From: Hygrocybe punicea
Taxonomy: Eukaryota; Basidiomycota; Agaricomycetes; Agaricales; Hygrophoraceae
Assembly (NCBI GenBank): GCA_963556145.1
Contig: OY744461.1
Coordinates: 744,001-808,000, forward strand
DNA: 64,000 nt
Direction: 5' to 3'
The translations under genes and the position numbers were made by a program. The stretch's first letter is position 1. Each line of letters starts with the position of its first letter. Positions 11,203 to 22,652 of the stretch are shown piece by piece. The notes below the pieces were generated by a model that ran no database searches, had not been told where the DNA came from, and worked only from the letters and a program-made list of their open reading frames with translations.

Positions 11203-12565
11203 CTACTCTGCGGAATCAAGCCATGTTCGGACTTTCTCCTTGGTCCTGTCTGCCTTCATTGCATGTGCTTGACGCTGACCCTTCCTCGCATTTTGCATCC
11301 ATAACCCCAAGATCATGTCCGCAAAATCAGGGGTGTTGGTTTCTTGCCGGCCAACTTTCTTTTCCTTTTCCTTTTGCCGCCTGGCAGCCCGTGCAGTGTG
11401 GTCACGGGTTTGCTGGGACTCTTTGCCACGCTGATTACCACCTGATACATCAGGCTTCCCATCACCCCCGTCGCCACCGCCGCTGCCGCCACCGCCACCG
11501 CCATTCTCGTCATCGTCACCACCATTCTCGTCGTCGCCATTATCTCTATTGTTGTAGTATATGTTCCTCGTGCGTTCTCGAGCGGATAATATAAATTGGG
11601 GCACTCCCCACGTTTGGAGGGCGGCACAACCATAGGCTATTTCGAAGATCAGAGGCGGTGGCCAGTCATTACCGTCCGATTGTCTTGCATCCGAGTTGTG
11701 AGGAGCTAAGTACCTGGCGATATGATCATGGAGTTTGAAGTGCTGAAACGTGAGGCGACTGGCGGCAGCCGATGGTTGTGTGTTGAAGTTGACATCGGCA
11801 ACAGGGGGTTGCATGACGAGGTCCACGTCGTTGACAGTCATTGCGAAATTGGGGGTCTATGATTTAAATCAACCACATGGAAGACAATCAGGTTATTAAA
11901 AAAACAAAAACTGACTTGTAAAAAAGCGACTTGAGAGGTTCCAAATGGAGAATGCAGAGTAGGATAGAGCAGGATTCCGTTACGTGTATCGTTGATGTCG
12001 TCCAAGGGTGGGTCCAGAGCTTCGTGCCTATGATTGGCGAGGTTGATCATGTACTTACCCGGCCTGGAATGAGAACTCGAATAATTCAGGAGATATCCAG
12101 AACACACCTACCAGGTGTCCTTTTGCGTGAGGAACGACATGACACGCCTCAAAGATTTCTGCACCAGTCATAACACAGCTTCCGTCGCGAGCTTCCACCC
12201 TGTCTTTGAAATTACCCCGGCTGGTGGAGATATCTGATGCATCCGAAGTTCTGTCGTCCATCAAATCAGGATCGAGCAAAAACGCCTCTAATATAAGGGT
12301 GAACGAGGGCCCTTGGATACCGAGATGACTCACCTTGTGATACATAGTAATAAACTCCAGGCTGTATATTAGCTTGATAATAGTCGACCTCTAAGCCATC
12401 AGGTAAAGTGGAGATGTGGCCTTCGTTCCCGTAGATTGTAAACCCGAGATAACGCAACCAGGTTAGAGGATGTACTGAGAAGCGCTCACACGTGTTGACA
12501 GGAATGGATAGCGCAGGATGGTATACATTATCGAGTTTAATCCGGAGGTCAACGTTTGCGGCCAT
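11203..12565 (-). CDS. HNH-nuclease-domain protein 1
   Basis: A four-exon model is fully supported by GT-AG sites in phase: 12565-12334, 12287-12112, 12053-11916 and 11856-11203. It gives about 400 residues. The N-terminal part is unrecognised. The middle carries the fungal HNH module: 'RDGSCVMTG', 'CHVVPHAKG', then 'LDPPLDDINDTRNGILL' and 'LHSPFG', supplying the His, Asn and metal-site residues. The C-terminus has a Gly/Asp/Asn-rich linker and a Lys/Arg-rich tail. HNH domains are beta-beta-alpha-metal nucleases. This family is multicopy in mushroom fungi and its cellular role is not established. It lies head-to-tail with HNH protein 2, about 360 bp apart. Confidence 0.8.
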
Positions 12566-12927
12566 GGTGGATGAGAGCAAATCTCATATCGCGCGTGTCA
12601 ACATTAGGTATGTATCATTAATTATTAATTAATTAATTATTGCCGTTTTCAGAATGGTTGTCACATCACACGTAACACGCGACTTCAGCGCTAGCATTAT
12701 TGCGCCAACAGCCCAACGCGCCAACAGCCCAACACTGCAAACAGATGCCTAACAAATAACTAAGTCCTGATTTCCTTATTGACCAAAATTCTGTAAGCCT
12801 AACATTTTGTGCCAACTCTCATCCTCAAGGAAAATAGCGGTAAGGTCTCAAATGCATTCTAGTGCACTCTAACAATCTCTGCCCCATTCTTGATATTTTT
12901 TCTCCACGACAGTCTTTGTGTCCTTGT
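12566..12927. other. Intergenic between the two HNH-family genes
   Basis: No gene is recognised. Contains an AT-rich palindromic run ('attaattattaattaattaatta') near 12615 and a short duplicated phrase ('gcgccaacagcccaac') near 12710. It would carry the promoter of HNH gene 1 and the terminator of HNH gene 2. Confidence 0.4.
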
Positions 12928-14650
12928 CTAAGTTTTAAATTTACTCGGGGGCATCGTCAGATAGACCATATTCATGTCGACAGCCCAATCATTACTCGAA
13001 AATTGAGAACGATCTGGGGGGAATGTTGTCCAATTCACTCGCCATCTATGCCAATTTCCCTTATACGGTTTGCGTGGCTCTTCTTCAATTGGCCATACAA
13101 TCACTTCCTCGACCGCCTTGGGGGCCCCAGCAGCTGAAACAGCATCCATCCAGGCAATTACGGCCCTGGGATCGTCGTACTTGACGTTTGAGAAGGGTGG
13201 CGTGCAGCGCCCAACATTCGAAGGTGGTGGGGTTAGAGGGTCCTTCGGGGGAGTATCGCCCTGGCTTTGATCACTTCTTGCACTTCGTCGCCGACCTGTG
13301 TCTCCTTCGTGACTGCCACTTTTAGGCCTTCCGATGCTAGAACCTGCACAAGGTCCTGCATCATCCCTTCTTTGACCTGTATCGCCCTCTCTTCCTTCCC
13401 TTCTTCCACCTCCACCCCTACTTCCGCTACTTCCCCGTTCCCTTCCGCCCTTTCCTCGTCTTCCGCCGCCTCCTCCTCTGTCCTGTCCTCTTCCGCCGTT
13501 TCTTCCACCGTCTCCTCCACAGTTTCTTCCACTGACTTCTCCACCCTGCCTGCCTCTGCCAGCTCTACCGCCCCTTCCCCCACCCCTTCCCCTGGCCGCA
13601 GACTTAGCCATTTTTGACCATGCAACCTTGATCAGAAGCAGCTGAGTGAAAATATCCTCCTGGTCGGAAGTAAGATCATCAACGTGGGCAGTAAATTTGG
13701 GAAGCGCGTTTGCAATGGTCAGGTAAGGGTGAGCAGTGGACAGGAGAATGGGCATCTGATCATGGGGCACAAATTCGTAGTCGTCGGCCTGGACGCCACC
13801 GCCGTCGCCGGTTTCATTGTTATCGGCCTTGTCATTATCATTGCGGTCATCATCGTCGCTGGTTTTATTGCTGTCTTCGGCCTCGTCGTCGGCCTCGTCG
13901 TCATCATGACGCTGGGTTTCGTCGTTCTGGAGGATGGTGGCTCGGTGTATAGGCTTTTGACGAATAAGCGGAAAAGCGATGAAATTGAAAGTCCTCTTCA
14001 CTAAAGGAAACTAGGCCATGGATCAATATTGCATCTTTTCGAATACACTGGAGAACGCACGTTCTGGTATGTCCAATCCTTCTTCCCCTTAAACCGGGAA
14101 CGGATGTCGTCCAGAATGTCTGCAGTTGGGACGAAAGCCCAATCGTTGGCATCATATGAACGATGCCAATCGGACCGCACTGGTAGTAACGTGTAGTAGC
14201 GGAAGATTACAGCGACACAACATGACGTACAATGTATGAGGTTTCCTGTGCTATCAACATTAAATGTGCCTGGATCTATGCCCCACAAACGTTCGTACTC
14301 GCTTATCTGAAAATATAGATACTACCAGTGAGCAAGAGCAGGCCTTTCTAAAATCACGAACCTTTGATTCGACTGTTTTTCGGCGAAGAACATGGCAAGT
14401 ATCGATGCAGTGGCCCACAGTTTCTCCAGTCACCAAACAGCGACCTTCATCAAGCTTGGCCAACTTGCGTTTTTGCTTCGTGGGGATTGACGTCTCAGTT
14501 CTGGCTCTCTTCCGTGAGGTTGGGTTTGGTTCGTGCGATGGTTGGACACAGTCGTCCGAGGCTTGAGGCCGACTCTCGTCGTCGCTTAGGCCTTGGGCCT
14601 GTTTTGCCATGGCCCGGGTCTTCATCCACAGCAGTTCTTGACTGATCACT
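12928..14650 (-). CDS. HNH-nuclease-like protein 2 with RGG-rich region
   Basis: The supported exons are 5'-end...14362, 14306-14231, 14179-14061 and 13995-12928, with GT-AG introns that keep phase. The nuclease-like module reads 'GRCLVTGETVGHCIDTCHVLRR', 'WGIDPGTFNVDSTGNLIH' and, across an intron, 'LRSDWHRSYDANDWAFVP', the DWH-type form of the HNH fold seen in Agaricomycetes. After it come an acidic Asp/Glu stretch, a long Arg-Gly-Gly-rich segment (nucleic-acid-binding type) and a C-terminal region ending 'MPPSKFKT'. The 5' end is uncertain: the frame runs open past the natural N-terminal region into a fragment of the LIM gene (to 15195), so the protein may have a chimeric N-terminus. Confidence 0.7.
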
Positions 14651-14792
14651 GAGTGTCTGGTGCAGAATCGACCCTCAGTAAGGCAGGCTGTGACTGGATG
14701 GATGACTAATGCGACCCGAAGTAACCTCAACTTCAGCACCAGCAATAGCCCTGCGATAATCCGCAACTTAGCAATGTTAGCATAGAGTATCC

Positions 14793-15120
14793 ACAAAGGG
14801 ACGAACTTGAAAGGTGTTCCTAGGAGTGTTCCCGGTTGTATGGGAGCGGATGACGTGGTTGCTGGGGTATTGGTATTGGTTGCCGGAAAGTAGCTAGCTA
14901 TGGGATTGAATGGCGGACGGTGCTGATTAATAATATTGGGGAAAGCGTAAATAGAACGAGGGATTGGTGTTGGAAGTGGACGACGGGGTGGGGATTGGCT
15001 TCTCAGTGGTGGTGGGAAATTGGCAGGGAACGACGACGTAGGGAATGACGAGGCGGGAAACGATGAACTAGGGATCGTCGGTCGGTTATTTGCTAGAGGT
15101 CGTTTCAAGTCACGTGTTCG
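14793..15120 (-). pseudogene. Duplicated 5' fragment of the LIM gene, fused in frame to HNH gene 2
   Basis: About 330 bp match 4384-4755 of the LIM gene on the same strand, covering the 'ANNRPTIPSSSFPASS' N-terminal region to about 'FVPLW'. A short deletion removed the segment 'ggttgaaaagacat' that contains the LIM start codon. The remaining frame is open and continues without a stop into HNH gene 2. An upstream ATG at 15195 could start a chimeric protein of LIM-derived N-terminus plus HNH-like module. Whether it is expressed is unknown. Confidence 0.75.
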
Positions 15121-15784
15121 GACTATGACCCCTACGCACGCAAAATAATCCGCATCTGTGAGCAGAGGTAAGCACACAAACGCAGTGACTATCATGGATT
15201 ACAATCGAGTGTGTAATTCATCAACTCCACCTGGAAAAATCAGCTCACCAATGTCCTGATGAATGTGTACGTGGCTGCAGCAAATACATGTACTGTTTGT
15301 GCAACATAACATGGACAGATTCCATGGGGACACATGTGAAAACACACACAAAAGAAGACGAAAAAATCACACTCTTGACATCCCCATTTTCACCAACATC
15401 CAGCCAACCGCAAGGCTTCCACTTGAACCAAATCCACTGTTAAGTCAGCCCCATGTCTTGTTAGGTCTCTTCAAATGAATGGAATGAAACATCAACGCTT
15501 GCCAAAAAAAAGAAGAAATGTTGTCAAGCATTCTTCACAAAGGTCACAGCCCCTCCCTGACCACCAACAGCAACTGTACCCCCAAATGCAATGATTTGTT
15601 TCCCTCGCAAGAACGCCGGAAGCCAAACCAATATTTTTGTTGTCGGATGATGGAGAAAGCCCAAGAGATCAAGAGTAGGAAAGGCAACTTGAAGTGTCGG
15701 TGTGGTCAGATCGCTCGAGGTGTGCCAAAGTTGGCTGGGCATTGCATGAACCATGTTAAATTAAAAACAAACACAAGTGAAATA
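15121..15784. other. Intergenic, no gene recognised
   Basis: The stretch has an unsupported 107-codon frame on the plus strand (15518-15841) and a repeat remnant at 15218-15266 shared with about 1507-1556. Nothing else is recognisable. It is the 3' flank of the NLR gene. Confidence 0.35.
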
Positions 15785-18700
15785 TCAATGGTTACTGTAC
15801 CTGCATGTCTTATCCAAACCACCATTAATAAGGGAGCCTGACTTGGCATCCCACAAATACACTGTAGCGTCCATCGATGTGGAGACCAGCGTGCTCCCGT
15901 CCGGCGAAAAGACTACCGAACGGACAGGTGACGTGTGACCGTCGAGAGCACGCCCAATTACAGTCCCCGTCTCCACATCCCATAGGCGTATCGTGTGGTC
16001 CGATGATGCAGATGCCAGCTTGCTCCCATCTGGCGAAAAGACTACCGAAAGGACATCTGACGTGTGACCGTCGAGAGCAGGCCCAATTGCAGTCCGCGTC
16101 TCCACATCCCATAGGCGTATCGTGTGGTCGAATGATGCAGATGCCAGCTTGCTCCCATCTGGCGAAAAGACTACCAAAAGGACAGCTGACGTGTGACCGT
16201 CGAGAGCACGCCCAATTGCAGTCCCCGTCTCCACATCCCATAGGCGTATCGTGTGGTCGAATGATGCAGATGCCAGCTTGCTCCCATCTGGCGAAAAGAC
16301 TACCGAAAGGACAGCTGACGTGTGACCGACGAGAGCACGCCCAATTGCAGTCCCCGTCCCCACATCCCATAGGCGTATCGTGTGGTCCTCTAATGCAGAT
16401 GCCAGATTGCTCCCATCTGGCGAAAAGACTACCGAAACGACAGCTGACGTGTGACCGACGAGAGCAGGCCCAATTGCAGTCCGCGTCTCCACATCCCATA
16501 GGCGTATCGTGTGGTCGAATGATGCAGATGCCAGCTTGCTCCCATCTGACGAAAAGACTACCGAATAGACATCTGACGTGTGACCGTCGAGAGCAGGCCC
16601 AATTGCAGCCCCCGTCTCCACATCCCATAGGCGTATCGTGTGGTCCTCTGATGCAGATGCCAGCCTGCTCCCATCTGGCGAAAAGACTACCGAATAGACA
16701 GCTGACGTGTGACCGTCGAGAGCACGCCCAATTGCAGTCCGCGTCTCCACAGCCCATAGGCGTATCGTGTGGTCGAATGATGCAGATGCCAGCTTGCTCC
16801 CATCTGACGAAAAGACTACCAAATAGACAGCTGACGTGTGACCGTCGAGAGCAGGCCCAATTGCAGTCCGCGTCTCCACATCCCACAGGCGTATCGTGTG
16901 GTCGAATGATGCAGATGCCAGCTTGCTCCCATCTGGCGAAAAGACTACCGAATTGACAGTTGACGTGTGACCGTCGAGAGCAGGCCCAATTGCAGCCCCC
17001 GTCTCCACATCCCATAGGCGTACCGTGTGGTCCGATGATGCAGATGCCAGCTTGCTCCCATCTGGCGAAAAGACTACCGAATTGACAGTTGACGTGTGAC
17101 CGTCGAGAGCAGGCCCAATTGCAGTCCGCGTCTCCACATCCCATAGGCGTATCGTGTGGTCGAATGATGCAGATGCCAGCCTGCTCCCATCTGGCGAAAT
17201 GACTACCGAATAGACAGCTGACGTGTGACCGTCGAGAGCAGGCCCAATTGCAGCCCACGTCTCCACATCCCATAGGCGTATCGTGTGGTCCAATGATGCA
17301 GATGCCAGCTTGCTCCCATCTGGCGAAAAGACTACCGAAACGACAGCTGACGTGTGACCGACGAGAGCAGGCCCAATTGCAGTCCCCGTCTCCACATCCC
17401 ACAGGCGTATCGTGTGGTCCGATGATGCAGATGCCAGCTTGCTCCCATCTGGCGAAAAGACTACGGAATAGACATCTGACGTGTGACCGTCGAGAGCAGG
17501 CCCAATTGCAGCCCCCGCCTCTGCATCCCACAGGCGTACTGAGTTGTCCTGTGATGCCGATGCCAGCTTGCTCCCATCTGGCGAAAAGGCGACGGAATGG
17601 ACACGCGAAGTGTGACCCTCTAGGGTTCGCAAAGAACTCGTCCAAAGCGGGTGGCTGGACGTCACCACGACATGATTCGTGGCCATGTGATAATAACATT
17701 GGTACAGCTTTGAGTCCTTTGGTGTCAGAGGTATTGCAGAGGCGTAAGTGTGAAGAGGGCTCAGTGTGATAACACGGCCACAGTTTCTCAACAGAGACAC
17801 TGCGTCATTGATAATTTCGGCTGTGTCATCTGCGTAGTTCGTATCCTTCCAAGAGCACGTCAGTTTCGAACACAAACAGACCAATGCACAGAATTACCTT
17901 CACGTAGCTTGCCAGGATACGGAGGCAACCTTCTGCCTCGGCAAGCGCATTCAAGATCCCCATAACTTCGATCCAGTACAACAGGCTCTTGGTTACAAAG
18001 CTGTGGAGATCCCTTCTCAACGCAGGCACAGGCGTGACGATGTCGTTGAGATGATTCGCAAAGTAACGACAGGCATAACGCAATGGTGCAGGGATATTGG
18101 CTTCAATGCGTCCAGACAGCCCATCCACTTCAGAGATCAACAGTGACTCATCGGCAATCCCACAGATATCATATCGCAGAGTCCGGTTCATCAAGTCAAG
18201 GCATCGCTCAGCGAGAATAGCGTTGCATACAGACAAATCCACCCGAACACTGCTCGCAGCACGCTGCGTCAGGTAGTCGAAAACGGATTTGTGAAGTAGT
18301 CGTACCACACCCTTCATATTGGCGTCTATCCTCAGGATCGGCCTCAGGGAGGCGATGATGTAATAACACGTCGCGAGTTGAATTCGACGACCATCGACGA
18401 CCATTATTACCCGTTTGCGGGATTCTGAAGACAAATTCAGTAAGGTGTTCATGTCTGGAAAAGTCAGTGGTGCCTTCAGCGCAACAAGGGACCCCACAAC
18501 ATAATGCCAATTATTCGCTGGAATTCCTGCATCATCCCGTCGACTTTGGCGAAGAACATCGAAATACAGGAGATCTAGTTTTTCTTCCGCTTTGAGTCCT
18601 TCGCGAGAGGGACTGACAAGCTGGGCAAGTTGGTCATCCGGATCATCGCCGCCTCTCTCAAGGAATGCACAAGCCACACTGGCCCAAATAAAGATACCGT

Positions 18701-20920
18701 CTGCATATCGCGCAAGCTCTTTCTCCCACGTAGGTCCCGGCCAATCGTCGATCGGACTGGGGAGTGTCCGCCGAATTCGCAACATCCTAACGTGGATATA
18801 TCGAAGGATGTCCTCATTAGTATGCAGAACATCCTCCATCCGCATGGATAAGCAAGATGAACAATCCGACATCAATAACGAGATTTTCCCTTCGTCTCGG
18901 CTTGTAATCAGCACTTTAATCGAAGGTGGCAACATTGGAAGTTCTTTGACAATTGCCTGCACAAGTGTCTCGCGATTGGGTTCACGGCCATCGTCAAGCC
19001 CACTTTCATCGAGTGCGTCAATCACAATAACCACAGGACCAACAATCTCAGCGTTTTTGGTAGTTTCAACCAGTAGCGTCCTCGCTTGCATCCTTAGAGA
19101 CATGGCACCACCGCATCCACGATGAATAGCGGAAAGCACGGCTGCACGCAATTGGTCGTCAAACAGAGCGAGTTGATGGCAGATGTTGCCAAATAATAGA
19201 CCAGGTGTCTCCGGCCGAGCATCATGTCGATCAAAACGAAACGAGGCACCAAGCCGGCCAAGGGTGTGAAAATATTCGGCTATACTGTTGGCGACACTTG
19301 ATTTGCCGGTGCCAGCCGCACCCGATAGCCAAAGGATTCGTTCAGATGTCGGGTTGTGCATCCATTGAATAATCTTGTCGAGAAGGTCAACCCTAGTGCC
19401 TGGAAGGCAAACTCGGTCAGGATCCCACTGAACCGCGCTGAGCTTGGCTCCGGGAAGACTCTCCAATCTTTCGTCCTCGGCTATCATTATGGATCAGCAT
19501 GACATGTCGCAGGACATCCATCCATGACAAACTCACCCAGTTCCTTCAAGCGGTCGGTTTTCGACACGAGTTGAACTACACCTTCCTTCATCGTGCACGC
19601 AATTTTCCAGCCCTCGACATCCATCCTCTCACGGAATCGGGCTTTCAGTTCGCCGAAAGCTTGAGTGAACTGCTGAATCGCATCATCGGTTTTCACGGTA
19701 AATGTGTCCCGTACTGTTCGGACTGATAGACGGTAACAGTGAGATACGCGGCGCGAGGTAACACCCGAACGGAGAATACCCACCAACGAAACCTCGCTCG
19801 CCATAGGTCCGCAAAAACAACGCGCAATCGTATATTTGCCTCATGATAGACTGCACCGTTTTCTCAACTCCTTCGATTTGTTTCAGTGGTTCGGTTTGTT
19901 TCATAAAGTCCAATGTGTCCGAGACAACACCCCAAAGTTCCCGTACTTTGCCATCCCGGTCTTGCTGCGCCTTGAGAGTCTGCAGATGTCCTATCAACAA
20001 TGTTGCCATGGTGAGGGACGAAAACCGACCTTGTGCACAGCAGTCAGCACTGTCCACGCAAGCTTTGCGTATGGGTGGACCTGCAAATTTTGAATTGGGA
20101 GATATGACTTTGAATCTAAGCTCGAAGACTCACTTCACTGATCGCATCGCCTATTTGCACGAACCTCTCCACATATCCCATCACGGTCCCAAAATCGTCC
20201 GACGAAACGGCAGCTATCACAGTTCCCGCCGTATTGATGCTGGACGGAGTCGACAGATGCGCAGATTCTTTCTCCTTCAGTACGAAGTCTTCCAGGACAG
20301 TCAGGTTTTGTTTAGGATCGACGTCAGCGGAGGGTGTAGGCAAGGAAGGAACATGTGAAGCGATGGGCACCAGCTGTCCACCATCAGCTGCGTGTGAGGT
20401 TGAACCCCTCATTGGCTCAGAGTCCTGAGATCGACGAGAGATTGAAATCCTAGAATTTCCGAGCTTTGAAGTTGTCCTGGGCTTCAGAAGGTCCAAGAGA
20501 TGAGCTAAGAAAAAGAAGATTCGATTCTGGGTGAGTGCTGCAAGAGCTATGGATGCGTACAGTTGCCCTGCGGTCCAGGCCGAGAACAGTATCCAGCATC
20601 AACACTCGTTTCCGCTATCAATTTTGGTGGCTTCTTATCATGAAATACCTGAATGAAGAGAACAGAGGTCTCTTTTACGTCGCTAAGCTAATGTTATTAG
20701 ACTTGAAAGGAGGCAACCTTGGCGTGAATCCTCACAAGACGAAAACTTCATTCCACGCCGGGTTGACACCCTTGATGGTTTTGGTGCGAAAGATTTGCTC
20801 GCCCGAGTCAACGCATACCGCTACATAGCAATTCGGGGCTGAGCGAAACGTCGTCTTTGGGAGGTTGGCAGCGCCGATGACTATGTGGCATACGCGTTTC
20901 GGTAAGTGATAAGATAACCT
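15785..20920 (-). CDS. C2-NACHT-WD40 protein (fungal NLR-like receptor)
   Basis: Splice sites support exons ...-20736, 20682-20561, 20504-20134, 20080-20030, 19979-19784, 19713-19537, 19480-17898 and 17845-15785, all in phase. Domain order: a C2 domain ('[14 protein letters not shown]', '[10 protein letters not shown]', '[15 protein letters not shown]'); a helical N-terminal region ('[17 protein letters not shown]'); a NACHT NTPase with Walker A 'GAAGTGKSS' and Walker B '[10 protein letters not shown]'; then 14 WD40 repeats of 43 residues. Fungal NACHT-WD40 proteins of the HET-E/HET-D type are signal-transducing ATPases that sense non-self and can trigger cell death; this role is inferred by family. 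The WD repeats are almost identical, differing mainly at a few positions (after 'GHTS', before 'DH', after 'VET'), as in repeats under concerted evolution and diversifying selection. The first exon is unresolved. The 3' half of exon 20682-20561 reads in a frame unlike other C2 domains. Confidence 0.85.
15840..17640 (-). repeat. Array of 14 WD40-coding repeats (129-bp unit)
   Basis: The NLR coding sequence contains fourteen 129-bp units, each beginning (protein level) with 'L-x-GHTS' and ending '[11 protein letters not shown]'. Because 129 is divisible by 3, other frames and the opposite strand also stay open, giving long false ORFs. Near-identity at the DNA level points to recent unequal exchange or gene conversion. 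Confidence 0.9.
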
Positions 20921-21134
20921 CAAAATCTGTATCACTTGCCTGTAACGAGTTGTTTCGACCTTGGTTGGATAAAGGATGAGGAAATCTGGCTGAACGGCCG
21001 ACGGTAGCAGACTCACGATGCCGCAGTCATAGTGGATGCTGTGCCTCGAGGTCAAGGTTGAAGCTTTGAAGCGTGGGGCGGCCTGGGCGTCTATCTGCAT
21101 CGTGGTGATTCGCATGGCCCAGGCCACGGCAAGA

Positions 21135-21703
21135 TCTAGAACCGCCAACCCTTACTTTCCCACAAGTCACGTCCACCCCCCGATTCCATAACCAACCCAG
21201 CCGTGGTAGACCTCTTCCACCTGCAAGCACCTGCACCTATACCGATCCCGACGCGTCGCACCACCAGAGGGGGCCTTGTATGCGGTCTTTGCCGTGGCGC
21301 GATCATTGGAGTGAACGCGGGGGGTTCGCTGGCATCCTGCGTGTTTCCGGTGTACCGTGTGCGATGGATTGTTGGAGAGTTCATATGAGAGTGGGGGAAG
21401 GCCGTATTGTCATTTAGATTACCATGAGGTGTGTGGTTTTTTTTTTCCGTCCCATTTGTTCTTGGTTATTTTTGATGCTTTCTCTTTTTTATACTTATAT
21501 CGCTATTTCTGATTCTCTTCCTTCGTTTATTCAATAATCTTTTTTGTTGTTGTTGCAGAAATTCACACCGCGGTGTCAACAATACGTGCAAGATTGCCAT
21601 TATCGACGAACGGTTTATAACGCCGGACGCGGAATGTGGACTTACCACGAACAGCATTTATTTTGCGCGGAATGTGGAGACCTGTTCCTCGCCCCGTCGT
21701 CAT

Positions 21704-21734
<31 letters not shown>

Positions 21735-22072
21735 AACAGCAATAGCGACGGGTACACGAAACACACATGACAATAATAATAATAATAATAATAATCGTCA
21801 CAGTCACTTGCGACGGCGCGTTCGAATACGTCGGGATGAGATGCAGGTTGGGAAGTGGTTTTGTGAACGCCCTTTTTGTTTTTGTTTTTTTCTGTTTTTG
21901 TTTCATTTTTATTTTTTTTTGTTTATTTCGGTGGTCTGCTTTTTTGCGGTGGTCACTTATTGTTTGGTTTTACGACAGGGCTGCGAAAGACTGTTTGAGG
22001 AGCCGATTTTCTTTCAGAGGGAGGGGTTACCGTTTGGTCAGCGCTGTTTTAGTATCATTTTGAAGAATGAGC
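21135..22072 (+). pseudogene. Duplicated 3' part of the LIM gene, degenerate
   Basis: On the plus strand this segment matches the LIM gene from 'cacaagtcacgtcca' (original near 4200) with a large internal deletion. It joins LIM1 ('GGLVCGLC.GAIIG'), intron 1, LIM2 ('YHEQHLFCAECGDLFLAPS', followed by the Ser/Ala/Asn-repeat insert), intron 2 and the last exon ('GCERLFEEP.FFQREGLPF'). Introns are retained, so it arose from DNA duplication and not from mRNA. Frame breaks are frequent, for example in LIM1 after 'AIIG' and 'CQQYVQDC' in place of 'CYTCKTAI', and a zinc Cys near the end ('PFC') has become Gly. It lies just upstream of the NLR gene, facing away from it. Confidence 0.85.
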
Positions 22073-22652
22073 ACCAAAGAGCCATACTGCTGGATATATT
22101 GGATGTTGTGAGCCCACTCGTGCGTTGTGTGCAACGTAGTTCGGACCGAAGTCAGAAAGGCTGTCACTGATGCGTTCCCTGTGCAGGATGTGGTTACATC
22201 TGATCTGCATCCAGGTGGTGCCGTAGAATGATCATTTACCGTCACTTGCAACAATCATGGAATTCTGGAGACATGCAGAGTTGTTCAAGTCTACTCCCAA
22301 AACCTTCCCTGCAAAATTTATTCCCGGCGATGTTCTCGATCCGTCTCATCTTGCTTTCGCTGTTCCGCATCCTATTTGACGAAGGAAAGCAACGTCAATT
22401 GGCTAATTTGGCATCTCTACTTTCACCCATCTCTATGATATCTGGCAGGCACATCAGAAAGGGACCGGGAGAGTACAGGATGTTTTGCCAGTCAGCAGAA
22501 AGCTGGCGTGGTGTGACAGGGACTGTCGACGTTAAAGTTGACAGCAGTAGAGGCCAGGTGGAAATAGTGCCTTTCTATTTTGGTCTGTAACTAGATTGTA
22601 AATTATTGAAATGAACAAGGAAACCTCAGGGTGCGCATAATTGCATGAAAAA
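22073..22652. other. Intergenic, no clear gene
   Basis: A plus-strand frame at 22228-22590 has no start-site or splice support and no motif I recognise. A neighbouring frame reads 'FWRHAELFKSTPKTFPAKF...', which could be a decayed transposon remnant. I do not assign it. Confidence 0.3.

Noticed and set aside
13233..13625. Glu/Val-rich minus-strand ORF and Ser/Thr-rich plus-strand ORF
   Set aside because: Shadows of the Arg-Gly-rich coding region of HNH gene 2.
15825..17769. Very long alternative-frame and opposite-strand ORFs (up to 624 codons) over the WD40 region
   Set aside because: The 129-bp repeat unit is divisible by three, so any frame free of stops in one unit stays open in all. 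The products are repetitive, without known motifs, and the WD40 frame explains the locus.
22228..22590. 120-codon plus-strand ORF as a gene
   Set aside because: No recognisable domain, start context or splice signals; left as unassigned.
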